A DNA stretch of 64,000 bases from positions 15,605,381 to 15,669,380 of the forward strand of contig CM036221.1 of NCBI GenBank assembly GCA_020631735.1. Reading direction: 5' to 3'. This document shows, piece after piece, positions 54,847-64,000 of this stretch. This DNA is from Saccharum officinarum. Its lineage: Eukaryota > Streptophyta > Magnoliopsida > Poales > Poaceae. The notes beneath the pieces were generated by a model that did no database searches, was not told the origin of the DNA, and worked only from the letters and a program-made list of their open reading frames with translations. Within the stretch, counting starts at the first letter, position 1. Each line of letters starts with the position of its first letter. Position numbers and translations under genes: made by a program.

Positions 54847-55455
54847 ATGTCACGTACCAAGAGGACCGCTCGCAAGTCCACTGGGGGCAGGGCACCTCGT
54901 CACCAGCTCGCTCCACGTGAGCCCCGCCCTGAGCCCACTGAGGTGGATAGGCTGAGGGCTGAGTTGGCTGAAGTGACTGCTGCCAGGAATGCAGCGCATC
55001 AGCAACTGGAGCAAGTGATCCGTGATCGTGACCAGGAAACACTTGCAGTCTAGAGATTGACAGTAGCACATCGCAACTGTCAACGCATGCTGGTCCATGT
55101 CATGAATCAGAGGGATGAAGCCTGGCACGAGGAGAATGTTCTGAGAGCTCGTCAGTTTGAGCTCGAACAACAGTTAGAGAATGCTGAAGAATACAATGAC
55201 AATCTTCATGAAGAAGTGCACCGCCTGAACAACCAGCTAAATCCTCTGCTGCCTCGAAATATCAACGCAGATGATGACATGGGTTCGGGAATCTTCATGG
55301 CTGAAAATGATGATGAAGTGGAGGTCAATGGGCCCCAAGATGCCGCACCAGAAGAAGAAGAAGAAGAAGAAGAAGAAGAAGACGGGGAGTTAGAGCCTGT
55401 TAGCGACGAGGATGGCGGGGAGATCCTTGACACCGACTCTGAGGACGATGCTTAG
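54847..55455 (+). CDS. Retrotransposon ORF with histone H3 tail-like N-terminus, coiled coil and acidic tail
   Basis: The frame runs 202 codons from ATG 54847 with one in-frame TAG at 55051-55053 (codon 69). Counting after Met, residues 1-21 match the H3 tail at 17 positions: R2, T3, K4, T6, A7, R8, K9, S10, T11, G12, G13, A15, P16, R17, Q19, L20 and A21. The differences are A1S, Q5R, K14R and K18H. The match ends abruptly and is followed by PREPRPEP, heptad-like Leu/Ala/Glu sequence (about residues 32-64 and 95-135), and a tail with ten consecutive Glu and DTDSEDDA at the end. There is no histone fold. It sits between the PBS and gag, right after a TACAG acceptor. The chosen ATG is the one at the acceptor; an upstream in-frame ATG at 54811 would be intronic. 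The function is unknown. Mimicry of H3 towards chromatin readers or enzymes is inference. A restored codon 69 is needed for the full protein. Confidence 0.8.
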
Positions 55456-56116
55456 AGTAGTTAGCACGTAGCTATGATGTTAGGATTGTCTTTTGTGCCC
55501 TCCCTGTGTTGGAGTGAGGATTTGTAATAACTTGACTTTTGGGATGTAAGGTCGAACCCTATGTTTCCTAGATGTTTATTTGAACCTGTTAATTTCGATC
55601 ACAATTGGATGTCTTATTGCGTGCGTTCGATGATGGTGTCACGATTAGCACCCTTCGGTGCCGCGACAAAACCGAGGGCCTCCTATGGCGCGTGACATAA
55701 GGTTGTGCTGCTTGGTACGCGCTGGTATCAAGGTGGCTAGTCATGATCCACCATGGAACTCTACCGTTGAGAAGTCTCTTTGTGGTCAGTTTGAAGTAGC
55801 CTTTCCCAGTCAACTAAAAACTTTGAGATCGAATCCAAGTACCGGGCGAAAGGTCAAAAATCACGTAGCTATTAACGTAAACGGTTCTGTAATTGCTGTG
55901 CTCCTTGCAAGTGAGCCTTTATCAAAGTACGTCATGTTGGATTCCCTCGCATAATTGCGTCAATTGATGCGCTTGAATGGATTGTGCGGTTGTGATGAAT
56001 GATTGTGCCATGAGTATTTTGAGAAGTCCATTTCATGAAGTCAGTTTGACATATTTACGATAAGTCATCTACAAATTTCCCACATCGTCAGTGCTCATTG
56101 GCTATGCATTTTGCAG
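55456..56116 (+). other. Spacer between the H3-tail-like ORF and gag
   Basis: No supported ORF. It ends TATGCATTTTGCAG, a splice-acceptor consensus directly before the gag ATG, mirroring the arrangement before the H3-tail-like ORF. Confidence 0.55.
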
Positions 56117-57120
56117 ATGTCGTACAACCTCTGTCGGAGTCGTGGCAATGAGGATGAGGAACAGCCACCCCCTCCACCACCACCTACCCCGCCTGAGCTG
56201 ATGTAGACAGTGGTCGAAGGGCAGCGCATGCTGGCAGATGCTATGCGCCAGCTTGCCAACCGAGAGGCTCATCATGGCCGTCAGGGCCCAGAACCTAATC
56301 AGTACAGTGATTTCAAGAACTTTCTTGGTACTAAGCCCCCGCTCTTTAAGGAGGCGGAGGAACCACTGCAAGCCGATGAGTGGTTGAACACTATTGAACA
56401 AAAGTTTCGTCTGCTTCGCTTGACCGATGAGCTGAAAACTGAATATGCTTCTCACCAACTACATGGTCCAGCGGGTATTTGGTGGAGCCACTATCGTTCC
56501 ACACTGCCTGCAAATGTCCCGATTGCTTGGGACCAGTTCAAGGCCGCATTCCATGGGAACTATATTCCTCCAGGTCTTATGGCTATCAAGCACACAAAAT
56601 TTATGAGGCTGTCGCAGGGCAATAAAAGCTTGACTGAATACCTGCAATCTTTCAACAACCTGGCTAGGTATGCCACCGAGTTTGTGGATACCGATGCCAA
56701 GAAAATTGCTAGCTTTAAAAGAGGCCTCGGCCCAAAGCTGATGAAGACTATGGGCACTAGCAAGTGCACTACCTTCAATGAATTTATCAGTGATGCTCTG
56801 ACTCAAGAGAATAATAACTCTATCTATGCTGCTTCTAAGAGCCGCAAGAGGGCACTTGAGGCAGGTGCTTCACAGTCTCGAGCTCCAGCTGCCCCGAGGG
56901 CTCCTCCTCGTCCTCCTGCCACAAGTGCTAAGTTCCGTCCTTCGCAAAGAAGGCGCCAGTGAAGACTGGGTTTCGCAAGGCATATACAGTGGCTCTGCCA
57001 AAGAGTAATTCAGGCTAAGGCAGCTCCAGTGTCCCTCCTAGCAACATGCCTTGCTGGAACTGCAACAAGCTAGGTCATTGGTCCAGGAACTGTCCATACC
57101 CTAAGAAGAATGTCAACCAA
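56117..57120 (+). pseudogene. Chromovirus Gag with zinc knuckle, broken frame
   Basis: ATG 56117 opens MSYNLCRSRGNEDEE and a proline run, then an in-frame TAG at 56204 (codon 30). The Gag capsid-type domain follows (WLNTIEQKFRLL, GPAGIWWSHYRSTL, WDQFKAAFHGNYIP, FKRGLGPKLM). Near 56940 the frame shifts and a TAA at 57016 intervenes before the knuckle CWNCNKLGHWSRNC (57052-57093), a complete CX2CX4HX4C. Gag would form the particle and bind RNA. Two stops and a shift prevent it here. Confidence 0.88.
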
Positions 57121-57620
57121 GATGGCCGTCAAGGGCACACTCATTATAACAGTATTGAGGAAATCCCATCTGGGGAGGTTGTCACTGCTGGTAAGTTCCT
57201 AGTTGACCAACATCCTGCAGTGGTACTTTTTGATTCAGGTGCTTCGCATTCCTTTATCAGTCCTAAGTTTGCATCAGAGTTTGCACACAAATTGCATACT
57301 GTTGAAGGTGGGGGTTATTGTATTAGCGCAGCAAGTGGGAATATTTCCACAAATAAAGTAGTGGGGAATCTTGAGCTTGAGATTGAAGGGCGAAAGTAAT
57401 CGCTTGCCTTAGTGGTTTTGCTGGGTTTAGGCATAGATGTTATTCTGGGCATGAATTGGATGAGCCAGAATGGGGTACTCATTGATACATCCACTCGGGT
57501 AGTTATGCTCAGAGATCCTACAGATCAAAAGGGTTTTCTGGTACAACTTCCCAGAAAAGTTGATTTGTCTGGGGAAGTTCATGCTGTGCAAGCAAAGGCG
57601 TTGGCCGAAATTCCAGTAGT
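57121..57620 (+). pseudogene. Chromovirus aspartic protease
   Basis: Active site LFDSGASHSFIS at about 57226-57261 and the second conserved part ILGMNWM near 57440. An in-frame TAA at 57397-57399 splits the domain. It would cut the Gag-Pol polyprotein inside particles. Confidence 0.82.
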
Positions 57621-58422
57621 AAATGAGTTTCCGGACGTTTTTCCTGATGATTTACCGGGGCTCCCTCCGGATCGGGATGTGGAATTTAAAATTGAGTTGT
57701 TGCCTGGCACGACACCCATCTCTAGGAGACCCTATAGGATGCCTCCAAATGAACTAGCTGAACTTAAGGTGCAATTGAATGAACTTTTGAAGAAGGGGTT
57801 GATTCGTCCCAGTTCGTCTCCGTGGGGATGTCCTGCTATCTTTGTAAAGAAGAAGGATCAGTCGTTGCGGATGTGCGTAGATTATAGACCTCTCAATTCA
57901 GTCACTGTCAAAAATAAGTATCCTCTGCCACGTATCGACATCTTGTTCGATCAGTTGTCTAAAGCTAAAGTTTTCTCCAAGATCGATCTAAGCTCTGTTT
58001 ACCATCAGATCAAAATCCGTCCCGAAGATGTTCCAAAGACAGCCTTCTCTACCAGATACGGTCTTTATGAGTATCTTGTTATGTCTTTCGGCTTGACCAA
58101 CGCCCCCGCACACTTCATGTACTTGATGAATTCGGTATTTATGCCCGAATTGGACAAGTTTGTGGTGGTATTTATTGATGACATCCTGATATATTCTGAA
58201 AATGAGGAAGATCACACTGAACATCTGCGTATAGTCCTCACCAGACTGCGCGAACATCAATTATATGCAAAGTTCAGTAAGTGTGAGTTCTGGCTTCAAG
58301 AAGTACCTTTCCTTGGACATGTGTTGTCCGATGGAGGAATTATGGTGGACCCCGCCAAGGTATAAGAAGTACTGAACTGGAAGGCTCCTATCTCGGTTCA
58401 CGAGGTTCGGAGTTTCCTTGGT
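57621..58422 (+). pseudogene. Chromovirus reverse transcriptase
   Basis: Follows protease in the same frame: [14 protein letters not shown], then [21 protein letters not shown] with the first catalytic aspartate, [11 protein letters not shown] and FIDDILIYS with the catalytic pair. LDSS of the usual DLRSGYHQI is altered to [13 protein letters not shown] at 58363-58365 ends the frame just before VLNW; CAA at this place would keep it open. Other catalytic residues are intact. Confidence 0.88.
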
Positions 58423-58995
58423 TTGGCTGGCTATTATCGTCGCTTCATCCCGGATTTCTCCAAAATAGCCAAGCCAATGACTCGATTGCTACAAAAAGAC
58501 ACCAGGTTTGTCTGGACTCCTGAGTGTGATGCGGCTTTTCACAAACTGCAAACTCTCCTAACCTCAGCTCCGGTTTTGGCACAACCGGATATCGAGAAAC
58601 CATTTGATGTTTATTGTGATGCCTCAGGCATAGGTTTGGGAGGTGTTCTGATGCAGGAAGGCCGAGTAATTGCATATACCTCTCGACAACTTTGGAAGCA
58701 TGAGGTGAATTATCCAACGCATGACTTAGAACTCGCCGCAGTCGTTCATGCTTTGAAAGTGTGGCGGCATTATCTGCTGGGCAATGTCTGCAATATCTAC
58801 ACAGACCACAAAAGCCTCAAATACATCTTCATCCAACCTGAGTTAAATATGCGTCAAAGAAGATGGCTTGAGTTGATTAAGGATTATAACCTTCAAGTGC
58901 ACTATCATCCTGGCAAGGCAAATGTGGTTGCGAATGCTTTAAGCCGTAAGTCTCATTGCCATTCCCTAGTTGAAATTGATTTTCATCGATCTCGC
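58423..58995 (+). pseudogene. Chromovirus RNase H, last catalytic Asp replaced
   Basis: FLGLAGYYRRFIPDF is the connection region. The RNase H acids are D in FDVYCDASG, E in HDLELAAVV and D in YTDHKSLKY. The fourth, normally in NVVADALSRK, is Asn here (NVVANALSRK). RNase H removes RNA from the RNA-DNA hybrid. The substitution should weaken or abolish it. Confidence 0.85.
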
Positions 58996-60141
58996 CTTCT
59001 ACATCCAGCAGTCTTGTACAACATCACTGTCAGTTGTACTCTCAAAAGCAGAATTATTGAGCTCCAAAAGACTGACACTGGTATATTCCACATTAAGCGT
59101 AAGATGAAAGAGCAAGAAACTACCCAGTTCAGGGTAGATGAAGAGGGTGTACTATGGTTCAAGGATAGGTTAGTTGTGCCTAAGGACCGAGAGCTTAGAA
59201 ATGATATTATGTCTGAAGCACACTCCTCCAAGTTGTCCATCCATCCAGGCAGCAATAAGATGTATTATGATTTGAAGCCATACTATTGGTAGACCAAGAT
59301 GCGAAAAGAGATAGCTGCATGTGTTGCCAGGTGTGACACCTGCTGTAGAGTTAAAGCGGTGCATATGAAAGCTGGGTTACTTCAACCACTTTCTATCCCA
59401 GGTTGGAAATGGGAAGAGATAAGTATGGATTTCATTGTCGGACTTCCTCCTACTGTCAAAAATCATAACTCCATCTGGGTAATTATGGATCGTTTAACTA
59501 AATCAGCTCACTTCATTCCTATTAGAGTGGACTATCGTCCCACTGACTATGCTGAGTTGTACTTCAATCAGATAGTCCGGCTCCATGGGATACCTCGTAC
59601 TATCATCTCTGACCGTGGTCCGCAATTCACTGCTCGCTTTTGGGAGCACTTGCATCACCTTCTGGGAACCAAGTTAGTGAGAAGCTCTGCTTATCACCCC
59701 CAGACGTCTGGTCAGACGGAACGAGTTAACCAAATCTTGGAAGATCTGTTGCGGGCATGTGTAATATCATCCAAGGGTTCTTGGGAAAAATGGTTACCTC
59801 TAGCTGAATTCTCGTACAATAATAGTTACCAAGAGAGTATTAAGATGGCCCCATTCGAAGCTTTATACGGTCGTAAGTGTAGAACCCCACTAAATTGGAT
59901 AGAAGCTGGTGAGAGGAGATTTTATGGTATTGCTTTTGTGGAGGAAGCTGAGGAACAAGTCTGTACCATCCAAAAACATATGGCTGCAGCCCAAGCTAGA
60001 CAAAAAAGTTATGCTGATTGTCGTAGAAAACCGCTTGAGTTTGAAGTTGGAGACTTCGTTTACCTGAAAGTTTCTCCAATGAAGAGTGTCCAACGTTTTG
60101 GTGTTAAGCGGAAACTTGCGCCAAGATACCTTCAGAAATGA
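58996..60141 (+). pseudogene. Chromovirus integrase, nonsense and C-terminal deletion
   Basis: The zinc-binding part has HSSKLSIHPG and, after an in-frame TAG at 59290-59292 where Trp is usual, CVARCDTCCRVK. The catalytic core carries D (SMDFIVGLPP), D (IISDRGPQF) and E (SGQTERVNQ). Near KRKLAPRYLQK the frame ends at 60141. The usual link of about 20-25 residues to the chromodomain is deleted and the frame changes. Integrase would insert the DNA copy into chromatin. Confidence 0.88.
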
Positions 60142-60464
60142 GTGCCATATTCAACGTCTTCCATGTATCTCAGCTCAAAAAGTGTCTTCGAGTTCCTGAG
60201 GAAAGAGTCCCTTTAGGAGATATCAGGCTGGAATCTGATCTAACTTACGAAGAAAAGCCAGTCCGAGTGATCGATACTCAGGAACGAGTGACTAGAAGCA
60301 AAGTGGTTAAGTTGTATAAAGTAATGTGGAGTCATCAGGGTAGTGAAAGTGACGCTACATGGGAACGGGAGGACTATTTGCGGGATGGTTATAAGGAATT
60401 CTATGAAAAATGGTACGCTTTCCAAATCTCGGGACGAGATTTTTATAAGGGGGGAGGGCTATAA
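60138..60464 (+). pseudogene. Integrase C-terminal chromodomain
   Basis: After FNVFHVSQLKKC the frame has YEEKPVRVIDTQERVTRSK, VKLYKVMWSHQG and DATWEREDYLRDGY, the fold-defining residues of Tekay/Del-type chromodomains. The stop TAA lies at 60462-60464, inside the first bases of the 3' LTR, so the PPT is translated. Chromodomains of this group guide insertion to heterochromatin, though many lack the complete aromatic cage for methyl-lysine. It is out of frame with the integrase here. Confidence 0.87.
60448..60459 (+). other. Chromovirus polypurine tract
   Basis: AAGGGGGGAGGGC immediately before the 3' LTR, preceded by an ATCTCGGGACGAGAT inverted repeat as in the minus-strand element at 1194-1225. 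Confidence 0.85.
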
Positions 60465-63400
60465 CACCTCAGGTGTTTAGCTCCATAATTGCATTGCATT
60501 TGCATAAGCATAAGCATGCATCATTCATATTATTTTATGTGGTTGCAACAAATGTGATTGTTTTTAGAATTTTGTTTGACTCACATCATGTGACACTAGG
60601 GAGTTGGTGTAACTAAAGGGTAGAGTGGCTAATTACATCTCACAACACCTTAGTTATACTTAGGGTCACTCATGGAGCAAGGTTCATGTTGACCAAAATC
60701 ACCAAAATGCCCTCCAAAGTGTAGTTGACCACCATTTAGCCCTAGGATGCTCTAGTTTGACCAATTAAAAAGTCTAGCTTAGAGACCTTGCATGGAGGAG
60801 CACCCTTAAGCAAAGTTGTAGGGAATTTTATGGGGAACAAAAGTCTCAATGTGACCATCTTATGAAAATGATCAGAACATGCTCAAAAATGGCCCACAAG
60901 TCAGTATTAGAGGCTGTTTTGGGACTTAGCAATTTTGGCTAAGTGTGAAGCTGAAAACCGTTTCACTGTACCTCACTTTGGCAACTTGTAACTCACAAAC
61001 TAGGCCAAACCAGTCCTTGAGCCAATTGACAAAGTTGTTGTCCACCCATAGCTCTACAACATTGTCAACATCACCATTACCTAGTTCTAAATGGTTTAGG
61101 AGTTATGGTGCCTGGAAAAATGGGTTTCAGTCGGTGTGACTCACTGAAACTCAGTTTCAGTTTCGGGTGCCTCACTTTAGGACGCTATATCTCTATAACT
61201 AAGCCGAACCAGCCCTGGAGCCAATTGACAAAGTTGTAGCCCTCACGAAGCTCTATAATTTTGGTGTTATCACCTTCGACTAACTCGAGCTGTTTCCGGA
61301 GAAAATCACCGTTGAAATCGCGCTGTCAGTCGAACAATGCCGGTCTCTATTCAGTCGACCGATAGCTTCGCGTCGTGGCGCTCGGGCAGAGCCCGGTGGC
61401 CGCGTGGCGCTCGCGCCCTGCCGTCGCCTCCACGTCCTGAGCATGCGCGCGGGCGTGAAGTCGGGGCCGCCACCTCAACCCCCACCACTCGCGCTCACCC
61501 CTCCCCTTTCACTCTTGCTTTTGCCGTGCTCACCGAGGCGAAAAATGGAGGCGCCATTGCCACCGCATTCTTCTTCGTGCTCGCACGAGCTCATCGTCTC
61601 ACTACAGTCACCCAAACCCTGTCCACCGCTCCGCCAGAGTCCCCTCCACCTCCTCCGTCCGTTGCCTGAACCAATTGTGCAGAGGTGAAGGTGAATTTCC
61701 ATTTCCGCCACCGCGAGACCTCATCGGCGTATCGTCCGCGCGGTGGCTCACCGTGGCCAGCTCCCTACTGTCACCCTCCATTCTTGCTAGTTCCTGTTCT
61801 GGGTTCCGGATCGGGTAGAGAAGTTTAGGCGATGATGTTACTGGCTAGGGTGGACGGTACACGCCGGAACATGGTCGTGCGCTGCCGCGCCATGGTCACC
61901 GACGCGGTGCTCACGCGGTCAGCCGCATTCGCCCCACCTCTGTCCTTGTCCTTAGCATGGATAGGTCCGCCATCTCCTCTGGAAACCGTAGCACGCCCAA
62001 CCTAGGTCCCTGGCTCCCAGAGCTCGCCGGAGCACCACCGGGTGCCGCCTCTGAGCCACGGTTGCCATGGCCGTCGTAGCTAGGGTTGGGTAGGATCCGC
62101 GAATCGAGGGTTAGTTGATGCGGGAGGTCACGTGGAAACCATCGGTGTCTTCCCGTCGTCGGAGACGTCGTCGGCGGCGAGCAGGAGCTCGCCGGAGTCC
62201 GCGGCCTTCCCTCTCTGCTCCCCTCTCTCTAGCAGCGGACCCCACCTGGTAGGTGCCGCGCGCGGGCGGGACGGCCGAGCAGGCCGCGCGCGCGCCGTGG
62301 GCCGCGTCTTTTCCCGGGCCGGCCCAGTAGAAAATGAGATCCTTTTCTTTTTTGTTATTTATTTTTGCCACAGAATTTTAGTGATGTTTGGAAAATGTAA
62401 ATCTAGGGTTTTACTTGCTCAAAAATTATGAGATAAATTTTGTTAGGATCTACAGGGTGTGTAGTATTTTAGAAAAATATGAATTTGTTATGTGATGTTT
62501 AGTTTATGGGAGATTTAAATAGGTTTTTGAAATGTGTTTTAGATTGCATGCAAAATTGTTTAAATCATATCTTGAGTTTTAGTGTTCCAAAAATTATGAA
62601 ATTTGGTGGGTAGGCTAATTTATACTTGCTCTAGCTTTGGTAAAAATTGGGGCAGTAGTGCTTAAGTACTTTTCGAGTTATAATACTATCTTGTTATTTT
62701 AGGAAATACTTAAATGAATTTTAGTAATTTTTCTACATGTGCAATGTTCTTATAAATTTTTGGAGAATGTCTTGGTATCCTATAGTGTCCAAGAAAATTA
62801 GGAAATCTGTTGTTTGACACTTTTTACTATGAATTGTTAATTATGCAAAAATCAGCCTTTTTGGCTTGTGAATTTTGTGTAGGGAGTTTCTGTAAATAAT
62901 TTTAGTTCAAATTTTTACAGTGGTCTCTTTTTGGTTCATAGAGCCTCCTGTAAATTTTGTAGAATTTTAGGAGCAGTTTACATATATGTTTAAAATTTCA
63001 CTTAATTACTTAAGTAAATTAAGAAATGAGTTTAAATAAATATTTTAGGTAGGCACACCTTACTTTCTGGTGTTGTTGGGACCTATGTGAACTTGTGGTA
63101 ACATTAGTTTGATCTTAAGAGATGTTTGCCACATAAATAAATATTTAATCTTTGCAATTCTAGGTTTTCTGGACAGCTGGTAGTATTTCTAGGTTTGACC
63201 TTTGATAAAAGTGTTTGCTGGAAAACTTATAAATACCAAAGTTGTAGTAAACTTGATAAACTAGCTTGTGTCAAAATTTGAGAGCATTTGGCTTAATAGT
63301 TTGGGAGTTATTGCTGTTTTAAGTGACATTCCAGAATTGGCTGCTCTCTGTTTGGGGAGGGCAGATTCTGGAACTTTGGAATTTCGACTAGGTAAACTTT

Positions 63401-64000
63401 GGCATTAAGTGTTGAGGTCTGAAAATATTTTATAGTGCATTTCTTAAGCTTTCCAGATTGTCTCAGATCATATCTTTTGGAGCTAGGAATCTTCAGTTAT
63501 GTTAGAAACAAGTAGCTGCTGTCCAGAATATCTTACTGTGGTAACCTAAGTAATATTACTCTTGTGTTGTTAGGTGTTAGGGCCTTAACCGAAGAAGAAC
63601 AGCTGTATCTTAGGTTGAGTAACTTAGGTAAGTACTTCTCCACCGGAGAAGAGATTTGCACGTATTGAGGAAGTGACTTGAATAGAGTATTTTATTTCTG
63701 AAATGCATTTCATTCTGAGCATGTTGCACCCATTATGCATCCATAATATTTATTGTGCATTCATGCAATAGGTGTTCCGGAGGGGGTAACGCTCCTCGAA
63801 TTCGAGCAAGTGATTCCGGAGGAGGACCAGGAGCAGCAGAAGGAGCCCGAGGATCCAGCAGGCGAAGGAGTGCCTGCAGACGACCTACCTGAGTGCCTAG
63901 ACCACCGGCCCTCGACCTTTCTGAAAGGCAAGCCCCGATGCATGCTGAACCCATCATTTTATAAATCTATCTTGAGTACTTTTAAATGTTTAATGCATTA
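60460..64000 (+). repeat. 3' LTR of the chromovirus, cut by the window end
   Basis: Matches 49100-52640 at a constant offset of 11360 with no indel. It begins TATAACACC instead of TGTAACACC, a G-to-A change in the terminal TG that would harm integration of any new copy. About 1.43 kb lies beyond the window. Confidence 0.93.

Larger units (their letters stand above)
49100..64000 (+). mobile_element. Tekay/Del-like Ty3/gypsy chromovirus carrying an H3-tail-like ORF
   Basis: Order on the plus strand: 5' LTR 49100-54073, PBS 54076-54087, extra ORF 54847-55455, gag from 56117, protease, RT, RNase H, integrase, chromodomain to 60464, PPT 60448-60459, 3' LTR from 60460. The gypsy order (integrase last), the chromodomain and the very long LTRs place it in the chromoviruses near Tekay/Del. 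The two LTRs align without any indel over the 3.54 kb in the window, with about 80 substitutions by my count, so insertion was recent. Several stops and two frame breaks make this copy defective. Its right end and target duplication lie outside the window. Confidence 0.93.

Overview
This is plant nuclear DNA, almost certainly from a panicoid grass (the repeats fit the sorghum, sugarcane, Miscanthus and maize group). The evidence is the nested LTR retrotransposons with long LTRs, Sirevirus-type Copia and chromodomain Ty3/gypsy lineages, a MITE family beginning GGCCCTGTTTAG that is abundant in panicoid grasses, a grass-type NLR pseudogene, and a spliced SNF5/BSH gene. There are no operons or bacterial features. 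Most of the open reading frames seen on a six-frame view are shadows.

Layout. 1-7732: a non-autonomous Ty3/gypsy element on the minus strand, its 3' LTR cut by the window edge. 7733-12634: an older, decayed gypsy LTR (minus) carrying a CACTA-type MITE that contains a tRNA-like segment. 12635-26790: a CACTA transposon fragment split by a 12.7 kb Sirevirus (13583-26331, minus, 6-bp target duplication) with gag, PR-IN, RT-RNase H and a degraded third ORF. 26790-29413: more LTR sequence and a hairpin-rich DNA-transposon relic. 29931-31370: a Stowaway-like MITE split by a Mutator-like element with 9-bp target duplications. 31605-34520: a Tourist-like MITE, a local tandem duplication and a broken NLR resistance gene. 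35.8-40.0 kb: small tandem duplications, a degraded ANP/NPK1-like MAPKKK fragment and unassigned exon-like pieces. 40058-40704: a hAT-type non-autonomous element. 42321-44709: the one clearly intact host gene, BSH (SNF5/INI1 homologue), 11 exons, minus strand, flanked by inverted copies of a TGTTGCA-rich repeat. 46.1-46.5 kb: an RNase H-like relic. 47165-49016: a solo LTR with 5-bp target duplication. 49100-64000: a young chromovirus (Tekay/Del-like Ty3/gypsy, plus strand) with 5.0 kb LTRs, whose 3' LTR runs off the window.

The most interesting object is in that chromovirus. Between the primer-binding site and gag lies an extra ORF (54847-55455) whose first residues closely copy the histone H3 N-terminal tail (17 of 21 positions after the initiator Met, including R2, K4, R8, K9 and S10). 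It is followed by a coiled-coil-like segment and a strongly acidic C-terminus. The same element encodes a chromodomain at the end of its integrase, so it carries both an H3-tail look-alike and a member of the H3-tail reader family. Both this ORF and gag start immediately after a splice-acceptor consensus. The tail match is read directly from the sequence; any function in silencing evasion, targeting or particle assembly is inference.
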